Origin: Neobacillus bataviensis LMG 21833
GTDB lineage: Bacteria; Bacillota; Bacilli; Bacillales; Cytobacillaceae
Assembly: GCF_000307875.1 (NCBI RefSeq)
Contig: NZ_AJLS01000141.1
Location: 21,936-85,935, forward strand
Reading direction: 5' to 3'
Length of the DNA stretch: 64,000 nucleotides
Below the pieces are notes generated by a model that worked only from the letters and a program-made list of their open reading frames with translations, searched no databases and was not told where the DNA came from. Of this stretch, positions 1-7,734 are shown in pieces. Position 1 is the first letter of the stretch; each line of letters opens with the position of its first letter. Both the position numbers and the translations under genes were made by a program.

Positions 1-2
1 TC

Positions 3-65
3 TTTTTAACAAGGCAAAATAGGCCGATTCCACAAGCGGTAAAAGAAGGGACAATTACTCAATAA
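3..65 (+). CDS. C-terminal end of an unidentified gene entering from the left
   Basis: One plus-strand frame is open from the window edge to a TAA at 63-65 and would encode the last 20 residues of a protein (ending AVKEGTITQ). The hairpin terminator begins right after the stop, as expected for a real gene end converging on the glutamine transport operon. The fragment is too short to name a family. The other two frames stop almost at once. This is an inference from one open frame plus a terminator. Confidence 0.35.
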   Translation, partial: FLTRQNRPIPQAVKEGTITQ

Positions 66-100
66 AAAGAAGCAGGGGACTGTTCCCTGCTTCTTTTTTA
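66..100. terminator. Bidirectional hairpin terminator made from the GAAGCAGGGGAC repeat
   Basis: A 12-bp perfect stem (AAAGAAGCAGGG at 66-77, its complement at 85-96) with a 7-nt loop and T or A tracts on both sides. It can end both the partial plus-strand gene and the minus-strand glnP. The core GAAGCAGGGGAC is the dispersed repeat seen many times in this window. Confidence 0.75.
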
Positions 101-119
101 GGTATAAATGCCCTGCTTC

Positions 120-770
120 TTACGCCTGTCGGCTTTCAAGCCTGCGTGCAATTAATGATAAGCAATAATTTACAATAAAGTACATGAGCGCAACGACTAC
201 AAAGACAGGAATTACGTAATTAACATTTTGTGCATAGATGATTTGGGCATTGTGCATAAATTCTGGTAGGGCAATAATCACGCACAGTGATGTGTCCTTT
301 AATAACGAGATAAATTGACTGACAATAGGTGGCACCATGCGCCGTAAGGCTTGTGGCATGACAATGTGCCATAATGTTTGAATATACGTTAACCCCGATG
401 AACGAGCAGCTTCAATTTGTCCTTTATGAATGGAATTCAAGCCGCTTCTTACAATTTCAGCCAGCATCGCTGATTCAAACAGAGTCAATGCCGAGATCGC
501 CGCAGCCGTGGGGCTAAGCTTCAATCCCACTTCTGGCAGGGCAAAAAAGGTAAAGAAAATGATCAGTAACAGCGGCATATTTCGAATCGTTTCGACAATC
601 ACCGCCACGACCTTCGAAAGGAACTTAATTTTTGCATAGCGTAAGGTTCCTAACACGATTCCGATAATAAAGCTTAATACAATCGAAACAAAGGCAATGT
701 AAAGCGTCACCTTAAAACCATCGGCGAGGAATTTTAAATGATCGACTGAGAGAGCTCCTGCAATATCCAT
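120..770 (-). CDS. glnP: Polar amino acid ABC transporter permease, GlnP-like
   Basis: A 216-residue membrane subunit of an ABC importer for glutamine or related amino acids (HisM/GlnP family). The permease signature loop EAARSSGLT sits near residue 120, in the usual place between membrane spans, and several hydrophobic helices flank it. It starts at an ATG with AAGGAGGGGG just upstream, 12 nt after the stop of the sister permease. It is the last gene of a four-gene unit whose order (ATPase, binding protein, permease, permease) matches glnQHMP of B. subtilis. In B. subtilis this operon is controlled by nitrogen status through TnrA; I did not find a convincing TnrA site here. Exact substrate is inferred from synteny. 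Confidence 0.85.
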   Translation of the reverse strand: MDIAGALSVDHLKFLADGFKVTLYIAFVSIVLSFIIGIVLGTLRYAKIKFLSKVVAVIVETIRNMPLLLIIFFTFFALPEVGLKLSPTAAAISALTLFESAMLAEIVRSGLNSIHKGQIEAARSSGLTYIQTLWHIVMPQALRRMVPPIVSQFISLLKDTSLCVIIALPEFMHNAQIIYAQNVNYVIPVFVVVALMYFIVNYCLSLIARRLESRQA

Positions 771-782
771 AAATCCCCCTCC

Positions 783-1436
783 TTAATGGCTTCTAGCCAA
801 GCGTTTTTCCAGATAACCTACGCCCAGACTTAATGGTATTGTTAACACAAGATAAAAGATGGCCACAAAAATATAGACATCAAATGTAACGAATGTATGG
901 GAGGATACAAGATCACCGAAATACATTAAATCTAACCCAGCAATCATCCCCAAAATCGCGGAGTTTTTCACCAGATTAATAAACTGGTTGCCAATGGGAG
1001 GAATGACTATTTTAATCGCCTGCGGTAAAATAATGACCCTCATCGCCTGCAAATAGGTAAGACCTGATGATCTCGCTGCCTCCATTTGGCCTTTCGGTAC
1101 AGATTGTATTCCAGCTCGAATCGCTTCGGCAATGAATGATGCCGTATAAATGGCAAGGGCAATCGTACCTGCCACAAATCCGGATAGCGTAACTCCGATA
1201 GAAGGCAGCCCGATATAAAAGAAGAAGGCTATGATTAGAAGAGGAATATTCCTGATAAACTCTACATATACGCTGCCAATCCAATTTAAGGGTTTAATGG
1301 GTGCAATTCTCATAACGGCTACAATCACGCCAATAATAAAGCTTCCGATCAAGGCAATGATGCTAGACATCACGGTATTCTTAAATCCTTCTAAATATGT
1401 ATCCAAGTTATCTATCAGTATAGAAAAATCAAGCAA
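783..1436 (-). CDS. glnM: Polar amino acid ABC transporter permease, GlnM-like
   Basis: A 217-residue permease paralogous to the next gene, with the same EAARSSGLTYLQA loop. The two presumably form the heterodimeric channel of the transporter. The start is a TTG at 1436 with GGAGGGAG 8 nt upstream, inside the operon between the binding protein and the second permease. Length and motif are normal for the HisM family. Assignment as GlnM rather than another glutamate/aspartate permease rests on gene order. Confidence 0.82.
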   Translation of the reverse strand: MLDFSILIDNLDTYLEGFKNTVMSSIIALIGSFIIGVIVAVMRIAPIKPLNWIGSVYVEFIRNIPLLIIAFFFYIGLPSIGVTLSGFVAGTIALAIYTASFIAEAIRAGIQSVPKGQMEAARSSGLTYLQAMRVIILPQAIKIVIPPIGNQFINLVKNSAILGMIAGLDLMYFGDLVSSHTFVTFDVYIFVAIFYLVLTIPLSLGVGYLEKRLARSH

Positions 1437-1505
1437 ATAGATCTCCCTCCTTTTCTTAAGAAGTGGGGGATGAGCATAAGCTGCTCATCCCGATATCAGT
1501 GGCTG

Positions 1506-2327
1506 TTAGTTGGATTTGATCCATTTTTTGTGAATTTCATCGTACTTTCCGTTATCTTTCATCTTCTTTAGAGCGCTATTAATTGCGTCAACTAACTCTT
1601 TATTTCCTTTTTTAACCGCAATTCCGTAAGGCTCTTCCGTAAAAGTCCCACCGACTAGCTGATAGTTTGCATCTTGGTCAACCATTCCATAAAGAATGGA
1701 ATCATCCGTTGTTAAGGCATCTCCCTGACCGGATTTCAATGCTGTAAAGGCTTCTGTATAGTTTTCAAATTCTAAAACAGTCGTCTCTGGAGCTTTTTCA
1801 CGAATATTGATGGCAGATGTTGAGCCTTTAACCGCAAGAACCTTCGTACCCTTTTTCAAATCCTCAAGTCCTTTGATTGAGCTTCCTTTTTTGACAAGTA
1901 ATGATTGTCCCGCATCAAAGTACACATCAGAGAAATCAACTTCTTTTTTACGTTCCTCAGAAATCGTCATCGTTGCAACAATTGCATCAATATCGCCATT
2001 GTTTAGCATTGGGATACGAGTTTTAGAGGTAACCTCTTTAAACTCAACTTTCTTCTCATCGCCAAGAATGTCTTTCGCCAACTGTTTTGAAATATCAATA
2101 TCAAAACCTTCTACTTCGCCGGAAGACGGGTTCTTAAGTCCAAATAATCGTGTATCATATTTTACACCGATCACAATTTTTCCATCTGCCTTGATTTGTT
2201 CTAAAGCATTTTTTGCTGTTGCTGTACCCGCGGTTTCTTTTTTCTCCTCTTTACCGCATGCTGAAAGCAGCATGGAAGCCGATAATAAAAGAACTCCCGC
2301 AATCTTACTTGTTTTACTCTTAAACAT
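1506..2327 (-). CDS. glnH: Amino acid ABC transporter substrate-binding lipoprotein, GlnH-like
   Basis: A 273-residue extracellular solute-binding protein of family 3. The N-terminus is a lipoprotein signal with lipobox LSAC at about residues 21-24, so the mature protein should be lipid-anchored outside the membrane. The core has features of glutamine/glutamate receptors such as GFDIDISKQLA and DAIVATMTISEERKKEVDFS. It starts at ATG with a GGGGG-type ribosome site and lies 18 nt after glnQ. It delivers substrate to the two permeases encoded downstream. Glutamine is most likely by synteny, but glutamate or aspartate cannot be excluded. Confidence 0.85.
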   Translation of the reverse strand: MFKSKTSKIAGVLLLSASMLLSACGKEEKKETAGTATAKNALEQIKADGKIVIGVKYDTRLFGLKNPSSGEVEGFDIDISKQLAKDILGDEKKVEFKEVTSKTRIPMLNNGDIDAIVATMTISEERKKEVDFSDVYFDAGQSLLVKKGSSIKGLEDLKKGTKVLAVKGSTSAINIREKAPETTVLEFENYTEAFTALKSGQGDALTTDDSILYGMVDQDANYQLVGGTFTEEPYGIAVKKGNKELVDAINSALKKMKDNGKYDEIHKKWIKSN

Positions 2328-2345
2328 AGTAATCCCCCTTAGTTT

Positions 2346-3074
2346 CTAATGATTTAATATACGGCTTAAAAATAGACGCGCTCTCTCTTCTTTTGGATTC
2401 GCGTAAAAATCAGCCGGTTTTCCCTGTTCAAGAATCTGCCCATGGTCCATGAATATGATGCGATCGGCTACTTCTTTCGCAAATCCCATTTCATGGGTAA
2501 CGACGACCATCGTCATCCCTTCTTTTGCTAGCGCTTTCATAACATCCAGCACTTCGCCAATCATTTCCGGATCGAGAGCAGACGTAGGCTCATCAAACAG
2601 CATAATTTCAGGCTTCATGGCAAGTCCTCTTGCAATCGCCACCCTTTGCTGCTGGCCACCTGATAACTGCGATGGATAAGCGTTTGCCTTTTCTGGTATA
2701 CCTACTTTTTCAAGATAATACCTGGCTATTTTCTCAGCTTCCGCTTTCGATTGTTTTAATACCATCAAGGGTGCAATCGTAATGTTTTCAAGAACGGTTT
2801 TATGTGGATATAAGTAAAAATGCTGAAATACCATCCCGATATTTCGTCTTAATTGATTGATATTTGCCTTTTTGTCATTTACCTTAAAACCATTAACGGT
2901 TAATTCTCCGCCAGAGATCGTTTCTAGCTGATTAATACAGCGAAGCAGCGTACTTTTCCCTGACCCTGAAGGCCCGATGACAACGACCACTTCTCCTTTA
3001 TTAATTTCTAGATTAATATCTTTGAGAACATGAAAGTCCCCATAATATTTGTTTACCGAATCAAACTGAATCAC
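2346..3074 (-). CDS. glnQ: Amino acid ABC transporter ATP-binding protein, GlnQ-like
   Basis: A 242-residue ABC ATPase of the polar amino acid uptake class. Visible motifs are Walker A (GPSGSGKST), the Q-loop region GMVFQHFYLYPHKT, signature LSGGQQQR and Walker B IMLFDEPTSALDPE. A longer reading from an ATG at 3164 is open, but I prefer the GTG at 3074. It has AGGGAGGAGG 7 nt upstream, gives the 242-residue length typical of GlnQ, and places the start at the family's usual first residues (IQFDSVNKYYGDFHV). It is the first gene of the glnQHMP operon, transcribed away from the secreted-protein cluster. Confidence 0.88.
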   Translation of the reverse strand: MIQFDSVNKYYGDFHVLKDINLEINKGEVVVVIGPSGSGKSTLLRCINQLETISGGELTVNGFKVNDKKANINQLRRNIGMVFQHFYLYPHKTVLENITIAPLMVLKQSKAEAEKIARYYLEKVGIPEKANAYPSQLSGGQQQRVAIARGLAMKPEIMLFDEPTSALDPEMIGEVLDVMKALAKEGMTMVVVTHEMGFAKEVADRIIFMDHGQILEQGKPADFYANPKEERARLFLSRILNH

Positions 3075-3470
3075 GCCAATCCTCCTCCCTGTTGTTCTTT
3101 TCCTATGTATGCGGCCTGTTGAATGGACATTTGTCGATAAATTGTTACTCTTTAGAATTGACAAATAACTACAGGTATATAGACATACTACAGTTTATTT
3201 CGTATTTAGTAAATATCAATTCGGAAACTTTCAAATATTTCTGCATATTTTTTACCATTTTTTTGAGGATATTTTTTAAAAAAGGCGTCTCCTGAATCTT
3301 TGTTCGTTATACTGAACGAAATAATAAGAAAAAAGAAGAAATCATACGAAAAAGTACCATTTTATTGACATTACCTCCATATTTAGGGATATATGAGGTT
3401 TTATTTCTATTTTTTTGTATATTATAATGAACTTATTAGTTCAATATAATGAACAGTGAGGGTGGTGAAA
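3075..3470. promoter_or_regulatory. Divergent regulatory region between glnQ and the secreted-protein cluster, with two inverted repeats
   Basis: This 396-bp AT-rich gap holds no gene. On the plus side a good -35 (TTGACA, 3365-3370) and a TATAAT (3423-3428) are present, though not optimally spaced to each other. Two perfect 6-bp inverted repeats stand out: TTCGTT-6-AACGAA at 3303-3320 and TGAACT-4-AGTTCA at 3428-3443. The second overlaps the TATAAT and would block transcription if bound. Which regulator reads them is unknown. Confidence 0.45.
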
Positions 3471-3914
3471 ATGAAGAGACTCACAGCGAGCGTTCTATTT
3501 GCACTTATGATGTTAGGGGTAGGAACTACATATGCTTTTTCAGATGCTGGTACGGCCATTTCCACTTGGTTCCAACATTCCTTTATAGAACGAAGCAGCG
3601 AAATAGAGAATGCGGCAACGAACGACATGATTGCTTCATTTACAAGGCTATCAATAGACATTCAAAACGCTGCACAAATGGCAGGGGAGCAATTAATGGA
3701 GTTTCAATTGAAAATGACGGCCGATTCTGAAAAAACGGTTGATGAACATAATGAACATTATATCCAGCAGCTTCAGGCGACCAAGGAAAATCTCAAAAAA
3801 CAAAATGAACATGCAATCCAGCTTTACACAGAACAAGCAAAAGCTAGAGAAGCAGCACAAATAACCAAGGATGCCGAAGCAATTCTAGCGGAGCTATTAG
3901 AAGAACAAAATTGA
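3471..3914 (+). CDS. Secreted protein of unknown function, paralog 1 of 3
   Basis: A 147-residue protein with a Sec signal peptide (MKRLTASVLFALMMLGVG, probable cleavage after TYA). The mature part is hydrophilic, rich in Glu, Gln and Ala, and likely helical or coiled-coil. Just after the cleavage site it has SDAGTAISTWF followed by SSEIENA, which reappear in the next two genes, so the three form a tandem paralog family. The start chosen is the ATG at 3471 with GAGGGTGG upstream; an in-frame GTG at 3456 is also open but poorly placed. No known domain is recognised. It is the first gene of the cluster, 63 nt before paralog 2. Confidence 0.75.
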   Translation: MKRLTASVLFALMMLGVGTTYAFSDAGTAISTWFQHSFIERSSEIENAATNDMIASFTRLSIDIQNAAQMAGEQLMEFQLKMTADSEKTVDEHNEHYIQQLQATKENLKKQNEHAIQLYTEQAKAREAAQITKDAEAILAELLEEQN

Positions 3915-3977
3915 TTACCGGATCCAATCGTGTTCTTTAATACAACAAAACCAAAATTTGAAAGGATGGAAAAAATC

Positions 3978-4751
3978 ATGAAATCAATGAAAACAAAAAT
4001 CGTAACAGGTGTCGTAGCAGTAGGTTTATTATCAGGTGTTGGAGCTGCGTTTGCTAAAACAGATGCAGGGGAAATTTTACAGGGGTGGTATGATGGTCAA
4101 TTTGGAAAATCAACTTCATCACTTGAATCAGAGACAGCTAAGTACGGAACGGATCAACAAACAGCTTGGTCAGGTGAGTACAATAATTTAAAAACAGATG
4201 CCACTAACAGCATTAACGGAACCAAAACAAGTGAAACGAACAAAGCAAAAGGCGAAATCAATGGTGCCAAAAAAGGACATCTTGACGTATTGAAGGCAAA
4301 AAAGGCTGAGATTTCAGGTTATATGGATGATCAATTTGACGCCATTTCAGTAGCTGCTCAAAACGGCATTAAGAGTGCAGGTGACAAAACATTGACAGAT
4401 GCATACGACGATTTACAAAAGCATACAGAGAGCAAGGGATGGGATGCATATGTAGATATGAATTCACAACTTGCCTCAGCAGAATTTGATGCAATTAGAG
4501 ACTTGGAAGATGCGATTTATTTTGCAAAAAAAGATTTACAGGATCAATTAAATGCTGAAACTTCCGCCACGACAACGGAAATTAAAGAGGCGATTGATGC
4601 AAAAATTGCGGAACTGCGAACGCTGATTACTGCAAAGAAAAATGAACTATTAACTGCCCAACAGGAGTTTATTTCTAAAGAGGCGCAAGATCGGGTAACC
4701 AAGGCAAAAGCAGACCTAGATGCTACTGTTTTTGATACTATCAACCAATAA
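3978..4751 (+). CDS. Secreted protein of unknown function, paralog 2 of 3
   Basis: A 257-residue protein, the longest of the three. It has a signal peptide (MKSMKTKIVTGVVAVGLLSG, cleavage after AFA), then KTDAGEILQGWYDGQF and SSLESE, the shared N-terminal block. The remainder is lysine-, alanine- and glutamate-rich, with long helical stretches in the C-terminal 80 residues (for example EIKEAIDAKIAELRTLI). The start at ATG 3978 has GAAAGGATGG upstream; an upstream in-frame start at 3930 would add 16 residues that do not fit a signal peptide. A strong terminator follows, so genes 1 and 2 may form one unit. Function unknown; surface-exposed or matrix-like coiled-coil protein is a guess. Confidence 0.78.
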   Translation: MKSMKTKIVTGVVAVGLLSGVGAAFAKTDAGEILQGWYDGQFGKSTSSLESETAKYGTDQQTAWSGEYNNLKTDATNSINGTKTSETNKAKGEINGAKKGHLDVLKAKKAEISGYMDDQFDAISVAAQNGIKSAGDKTLTDAYDDLQKHTESKGWDAYVDMNSQLASAEFDAIRDLEDAIYFAKKDLQDQLNAETSATTTEIKEAIDAKIAELRTLITAKKNELLTAQQEFISKEAQDRVTKAKADLDATVFDTINQ

Positions 4752-4762
4752 TCAAAACCATC

Positions 4763-4797
4763 AATAGGGCCTCCTTCCTATGAGGCCCTATTTTTAA
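4763..4797 (+). terminator. Rho-independent terminator after paralog 2
   Basis: A 9-bp perfect stem (TAGGGCCTC at 4765-4773, GAGGCCCTA at 4782-4790) followed by TTTTT. It lies between paralogs 2 and 3, so paralog 3 is either reached by partial readthrough or has its own promoter. Confidence 0.85.
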
Positions 4798-4816
4798 AAC
4801 ACGGAGGGCGTTAACA

Positions 4817-5272
4817 ATGACTAGGAAAGATACGTATAAAAAAAAGAATCGTTTTAGTCTTAAGCTTCTTATAGGAGTTCTGCTTTTAAGCGGCGCGGTT
4901 GTTGGCAATATCGGGATCGCCTACGCGGACCAAGATATTAACTCTCTGTTATCCAATTGGTTTGACAAAAAGGGACAAGAATCAATCAGCTCAATCGAAA
5001 ATGCCATAATAGCCGAAAAAGAGCGGCAAAAGACACGTTTAAAAGAAGAACTGCAATCGGAATTAACGAACTCCGCCCAACTGCTTGCGCATTATACCGA
5101 AAAGGAAAAGCAAAAGCGAATTCTTGACTTGCAACAATACGCTGACAAACTCATTGAAGATATGAAACTAGAAAACAACCAAGCAGAAAAACAAAGGATT
5201 ACTGCTGACATGGACAAAGAAATTCAAAAGGCTATAAAAGAATTGGAAAAGATTAAACCAAAAGGTAAATAA
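4817..5272 (+). CDS. Secreted protein of unknown function, paralog 3 of 3
   Basis: A 151-residue protein with a longer basic N-terminus (MTRKDTYKKKNRF), a hydrophobic core and likely cleavage after AYA. The shared block reads DQDINSLLSNWFDKKG followed by SSIENAI. The rest is strongly charged (Lys, Glu, Gln) and predicted to be a continuous amphipathic helix, as in KERQKTRLKEELQSEL. ATG 4817 has GGAGGGCG upstream. It follows the terminator of paralog 2 and is followed by a dispersed repeat. No family recognised; the three-gene arrangement is the main clue. Confidence 0.75.
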   Translation: MTRKDTYKKKNRFSLKLLIGVLLLSGAVVGNIGIAYADQDINSLLSNWFDKKGQESISSIENAIIAEKERQKTRLKEELQSELTNSAQLLAHYTEKEKQKRILDLQQYADKLIEDMKLENNQAEKQRITADMDKEIQKAIKELEKIKPKGK

Positions 5273-5295
5273 CACTTTTATTTTTAAGAAATATC

Positions 5296-5326
5296 AAAGC
5301 GAGGGAACCGTCCCCTGCTTTATTTT
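5296..5326. repeat. Dispersed GCAGGGGACGGTT repeat overlapping the SPFH stop codon
   Basis: On the minus strand it reads TAAAGCAGGGGACGGTTCCC and closes with a TCGCTTT arm. The TAA is the stop codon of the SPFH gene (5320-5322). The imperfect hairpin may also act as a terminator between converging genes. Confidence 0.7.
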
Positions 5327-6108
5327 AAATCTATAAAAGGTGTTGCCCCTCCTGTTACGGTTGGCAGGTGGCCATCCCATTTTTCCAAGGCTTTTTCTTG
5401 GACTTCAATTTGTTTTAATTGGATTAATTCGGCTGTTACTTCTTGTTTTTTCAATCGTAATGCTTGGGCCTCTGCTCCTGCTTGAGCGATTTTCTGCTCT
5501 GCTTCAATTTTTATTCGTTCGAGGTCTCTTTGTGCCCGTAAGGCATTTTGTTCAGCGGTTTGTTTGGATTCAATTGCTTTATTGAATTCTTCACTAAAGG
5601 CAAATTCCTTAATATTGATATCTTCCAGGATCATATAATATTTTGTTAACTTGCTTCCAAGCATATCCTTCACTTGTGCTGATACCTCTGGACGTTTGGA
5701 GATTAACTCTTCCGCGGTGTACTGAGCGGTAATCGCCTTAAGTGACTCCGCTATCGCTGGGTCAACAATCCGGGAACGATAATCTAGGCCGATTTCTTGA
5801 TAAAGCTTATTCACGGCTTCTGGATCAACGGAATAGTTCACCGCCACCTTGGCCGTGACCATTTGCAGATCCTTCGATGCTGCCGTCTGGGTACTTTCTT
5901 CTTTTTGCACCCGAACCTCAATCAATTGAACCGTTTGGATAAATGGAATCTTAAAATGAAACCCTTCTGTAAAAATGGTCGGTTTAACGGCCCCTAATTG
6001 CAAAAGAACACCTCTATTACCGGATGCTACGGTTGTCGTTGAAAAATAGCCAACTACTAAAATAACAATCGCAATCAGTCCGCCGATAGTAGATTTCATA
6101 TATCTCAT
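5320..6108 (-). CDS. SPFH/prohibitin-family membrane protein
   Basis: A 262-residue protein with one N-terminal membrane helix (about residues 5-25) and a prohibitin/band 7 domain. Typical features are GNRGVLLQLGAVKPTIFTEG near the start of the domain and HFKIPFIQTVQLIEVRVQ, followed by an Ala/Glu-rich helical tail (QTAEQNALRAQRDLE). Such proteins oligomerise on membranes and organise lipid domains or proteases. I prefer the ATG at 6108, with AAGGGGG 8 nt upstream, over a GTG at 6126. It converges on the secreted triplet; a functional link is not shown. The C-terminus ends inside a dispersed repeat that supplies the stop codon. Confidence 0.85.
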   Translation of the reverse strand: MRYMKSTIGGLIAIVILVVGYFSTTTVASGNRGVLLQLGAVKPTIFTEGFHFKIPFIQTVQLIEVRVQKEESTQTAASKDLQMVTAKVAVNYSVDPEAVNKLYQEIGLDYRSRIVDPAIAESLKAITAQYTAEELISKRPEVSAQVKDMLGSKLTKYYMILEDINIKEFAFSEEFNKAIESKQTAEQNALRAQRDLERIKIEAEQKIAQAGAEAQALRLKKQEVTAELIQLKQIEVQEKALEKWDGHLPTVTGGATPFIDLK

Positions 6109-6239
6109 TCGGATCCCCCTTTTCACGCATACTTTCCATCGAAAAATAACCGTTCAGATAACCTTATGAAAATAGTTTTCATTTTATACATTCGTTTATG
6201 GGGGAACCGCGTAATAAATCGACTCAAGTTCGAAGAATT

Positions 6240-6323
6240 GTCAATTAATATCCAGCAAATGTCGTAAGTTTTGAAAAATAGGTAGTAAGTGTCCGAAATA
6301 ATGTCGTAAGCGCTCAGAAACAT
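6240..6323. repeat. Intergenic 21-bp periodic array A (4 units)
   Basis: Four consecutive 21-bp units begin at 6240, 6261, 6282 and 6303. Units 2 to 4 start GTCGTAAG, GTAGTAAG, GTCGTAAG; unit 1 is more diverged (GTCAATTA). The last 13 bases of each unit vary. The array lies in a 369-bp gap between the SPFH gene and the 56-residue gene, which otherwise holds only a terminator. An 81-codon minus-strand frame across it has no ribosome site and I do not call it a gene. Confidence 0.6.
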
Positions 6324-6373
6324 CACATGTGTTAATTGGTGAGATGGAAAAACAGTAAAATTTATCAAAAAAA

Positions 6374-6418
6374 TAAAAAACGGCTTGATTTAGAAATCCT
6401 AAATCAAGCCGTTTTTTA
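6374..6418. terminator. Strong bidirectional hairpin terminator
   Basis: A stem of about 18 bp (AAAAACGGCTTGATTTAG with its complement at 6399-6416), flanked by A and T tracts. It lies downstream of the minus-strand TIR-like operon. A close relative of the sequence lies at 8336-8379, after the nucleotidase gene, so the two terminators bracket the TIR/membrane locus. Confidence 0.85.
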
Positions 6419-6477
6419 TGTATGAACTCTGCAGCTTTAATCTTTTGCTAATTGGGGTTAACCAACCCTATCACAGC

Positions 6478-6648
6478 CTAAGCCCGTTTCTTATACGGGT
6501 CTTCTCGATAATCTGCTTTTCGTTTATAGATAACTTTTCCTGATTCTTCTTTTCCGTGAATGGAGGTAATAACCGCTCTTACACCCGTAACAGTTTCTCC
6601 AAGTTTATACGACTTTTTGTCTACTTTTGATACCACTGCTCTATTCAT
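6478..6648 (-). CDS. 56-residue protein translationally coupled to the TIR-like gene
   Basis: A short gene encoding MNRAVVSKVDKKSYKLGE and then a basic C-terminus ending YKKRA. It starts at ATG 6648 with GGAGGTG 7 nt upstream. The ATG overlaps the TGA of the TIR-like gene as ATGA, the usual sign of coupled translation. The pattern GETVTGVRAVITSIHG followed by a lysine/arginine-rich tail looks like a small beta-barrel or nucleic-acid-binding protein, but I do not recognise a family. Its tight coupling suggests it works with, or controls, the TIR-like protein. Confidence 0.7.
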   Translation of the reverse strand: MNRAVVSKVDKKSYKLGETVTGVRAVITSIHGKEESGKVIYKRKADYREDPYKKRA

Positions 6649-7652
6649 GAAGATGCACCTCCAAAGATATTATTGATCGTATTTAAAAGGTTGTAATTAT
6701 CGAGAAAGATCTCGTCAATCTCATTTTGACTTAATGACTTTCTTCCCGAAATGGCAACTGTCAAAACCAATTGGTTCCCTATAGGATAACATAAAACATA
6801 CGTATTATCAAAGGCTGTACTACTTTTTTGGAAAACCAGCTCGTTGCTCTGTAAAAAACAATCTATGACGATAATTCTATCTGTTTTTCGCCTATTTTCA
6901 TTCACATCAAAAGGATAAAATTTACCTTGGCCATCATTTCCAGCTACTTGTTTCAGACCATCGATGCCCTCTGCTTGCCAAACACCGATTCCTTCAACGT
7001 AATAAGAATAGGGTGCTTGATAAGCGTTCCTAACGGCTTCTTGTAGATATTCAAACTTTTTAGCTGGGTCTGCCAAGAGTCGTTTTGATAAAGTTCGGAG
7101 TATGCGAATGAGGGCATAGTCCTTATCCATGTTTGCTTGAGCTTCGGCTAAACGCTTTGCTGGATCCTGAAAAATGCCCATCTCTCTTATTTTTCTTTTT
7201 ATCGCCCTGCAGGCTACATTAACAGCAGCATCGTGATTATGATCACCACGTATTTCGTACCTTAATACAGTAAGTCCATCCAAATCGGATGGTAAACGAA
7301 AACCTTTTACTTCCTCACTTTCAGGTGTAACACTAGGAATGATGTAAAATACTCGTCCTCTTCTTAACCTTCCCCAGAAAAGCCCCATTTCAAACAAAGT
7401 ATTGTCTCTTGTTGTAAATGTAATGGTACCTCGTATATTTACAACATCGTCCGGTGAGAATACAAATACAGCAAAATCATTTTCATCTAATTGGCGTTCA
7501 AGACTTTCCATATTATATTCGAGTGGGCGAAATGCACCTGCTGTCCAAGGGGTAACCTCAGCAACATGTGTAAGTGCTTCATGTATGGCATCAACATAGT
7601 CAGCGGATTCTCTGGCAGAACCAATAAATAATCTTGGTTTGATTTGGGTCAT
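6645..7652 (-). CDS. TIR-like nucleotide-binding protein (CAP12/Pycsar-type TIR domain)
   Basis: A 335-residue protein. Residues 7-130 match the TIR-like domain often annotated as predicted nucleotide-binding (CAP12/PycTIR): RLFIGSARES, a Trp in TPWTAGAFRP, DFAVFVFSPDD, RDNTLFEMGLFWGRL and LPSDLDGLTVLRYE. The glutamate in FEMGLF corresponds to the usual catalytic NAD-cleaving position of this fold. Residues about 195-330 form a second domain resembling a GAF-type ligand pocket (FYPFDV, YVLCYPIGNQLVLTVAIS). Family members act as cyclic-nucleotide-triggered NADases in anti-phage systems; no cyclase gene is adjacent. It has its own promoter and is coupled to the 56-residue gene. Confidence 0.8.
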   Translation of the reverse strand: MTQIKPRLFIGSARESADYVDAIHEALTHVAEVTPWTAGAFRPLEYNMESLERQLDENDFAVFVFSPDDVVNIRGTITFTTRDNTLFEMGLFWGRLRRGRVFYIIPSVTPESEEVKGFRLPSDLDGLTVLRYEIRGDHNHDAAVNVACRAIKRKIREMGIFQDPAKRLAEAQANMDKDYALIRILRTLSKRLLADPAKKFEYLQEAVRNAYQAPYSYYVEGIGVWQAEGIDGLKQVAGNDGQGKFYPFDVNENRRKTDRIIVIDCFLQSNELVFQKSSTAFDNTYVLCYPIGNQLVLTVAISGRKSLSQNEIDEIFLDNYNLLNTINNIFGGASS

Positions 7653-7693
7653 TTCTCCTCCAAAAGGTGTTATTTAGCAATGTATTTACTCTT

Positions 7694-7722
7694 ATTATAT
7701 CACCCTTTTTTGGAATATTTAA
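7694..7722 (-). promoter_or_regulatory. Promoter of the TIR-like gene (extended -10)
   Basis: Minus strand: TGATATAAT (extended -10; TATAAT at 7699-7694), a 17-bp spacer and a weak -35 TTAAAT (7722-7717). The start codon is 42 nt downstream, with TTGGAGGAG before it. Confidence 0.6.
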
Positions 7723-7734
7723 CCACAGAAGTCA

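Noticed and set aside
1807..2349. 180-codon plus-strand frame over glnH
   Set aside because: Antisense to a clear lipoprotein gene; no ribosome site.
6123..6368. 81-codon minus-strand gene across the SPFH promoter region
   Set aside because: No ribosome site, and it runs across the 21-bp array; composition looks non-coding.
6645..7652. Thoeris ThsB
   Set aside because: The domain pattern (SPDD, RDN..FE.GLF) is that of the CAP12-type TIR, and no ThsA (SIR2 or SLOG) gene is adjacent.
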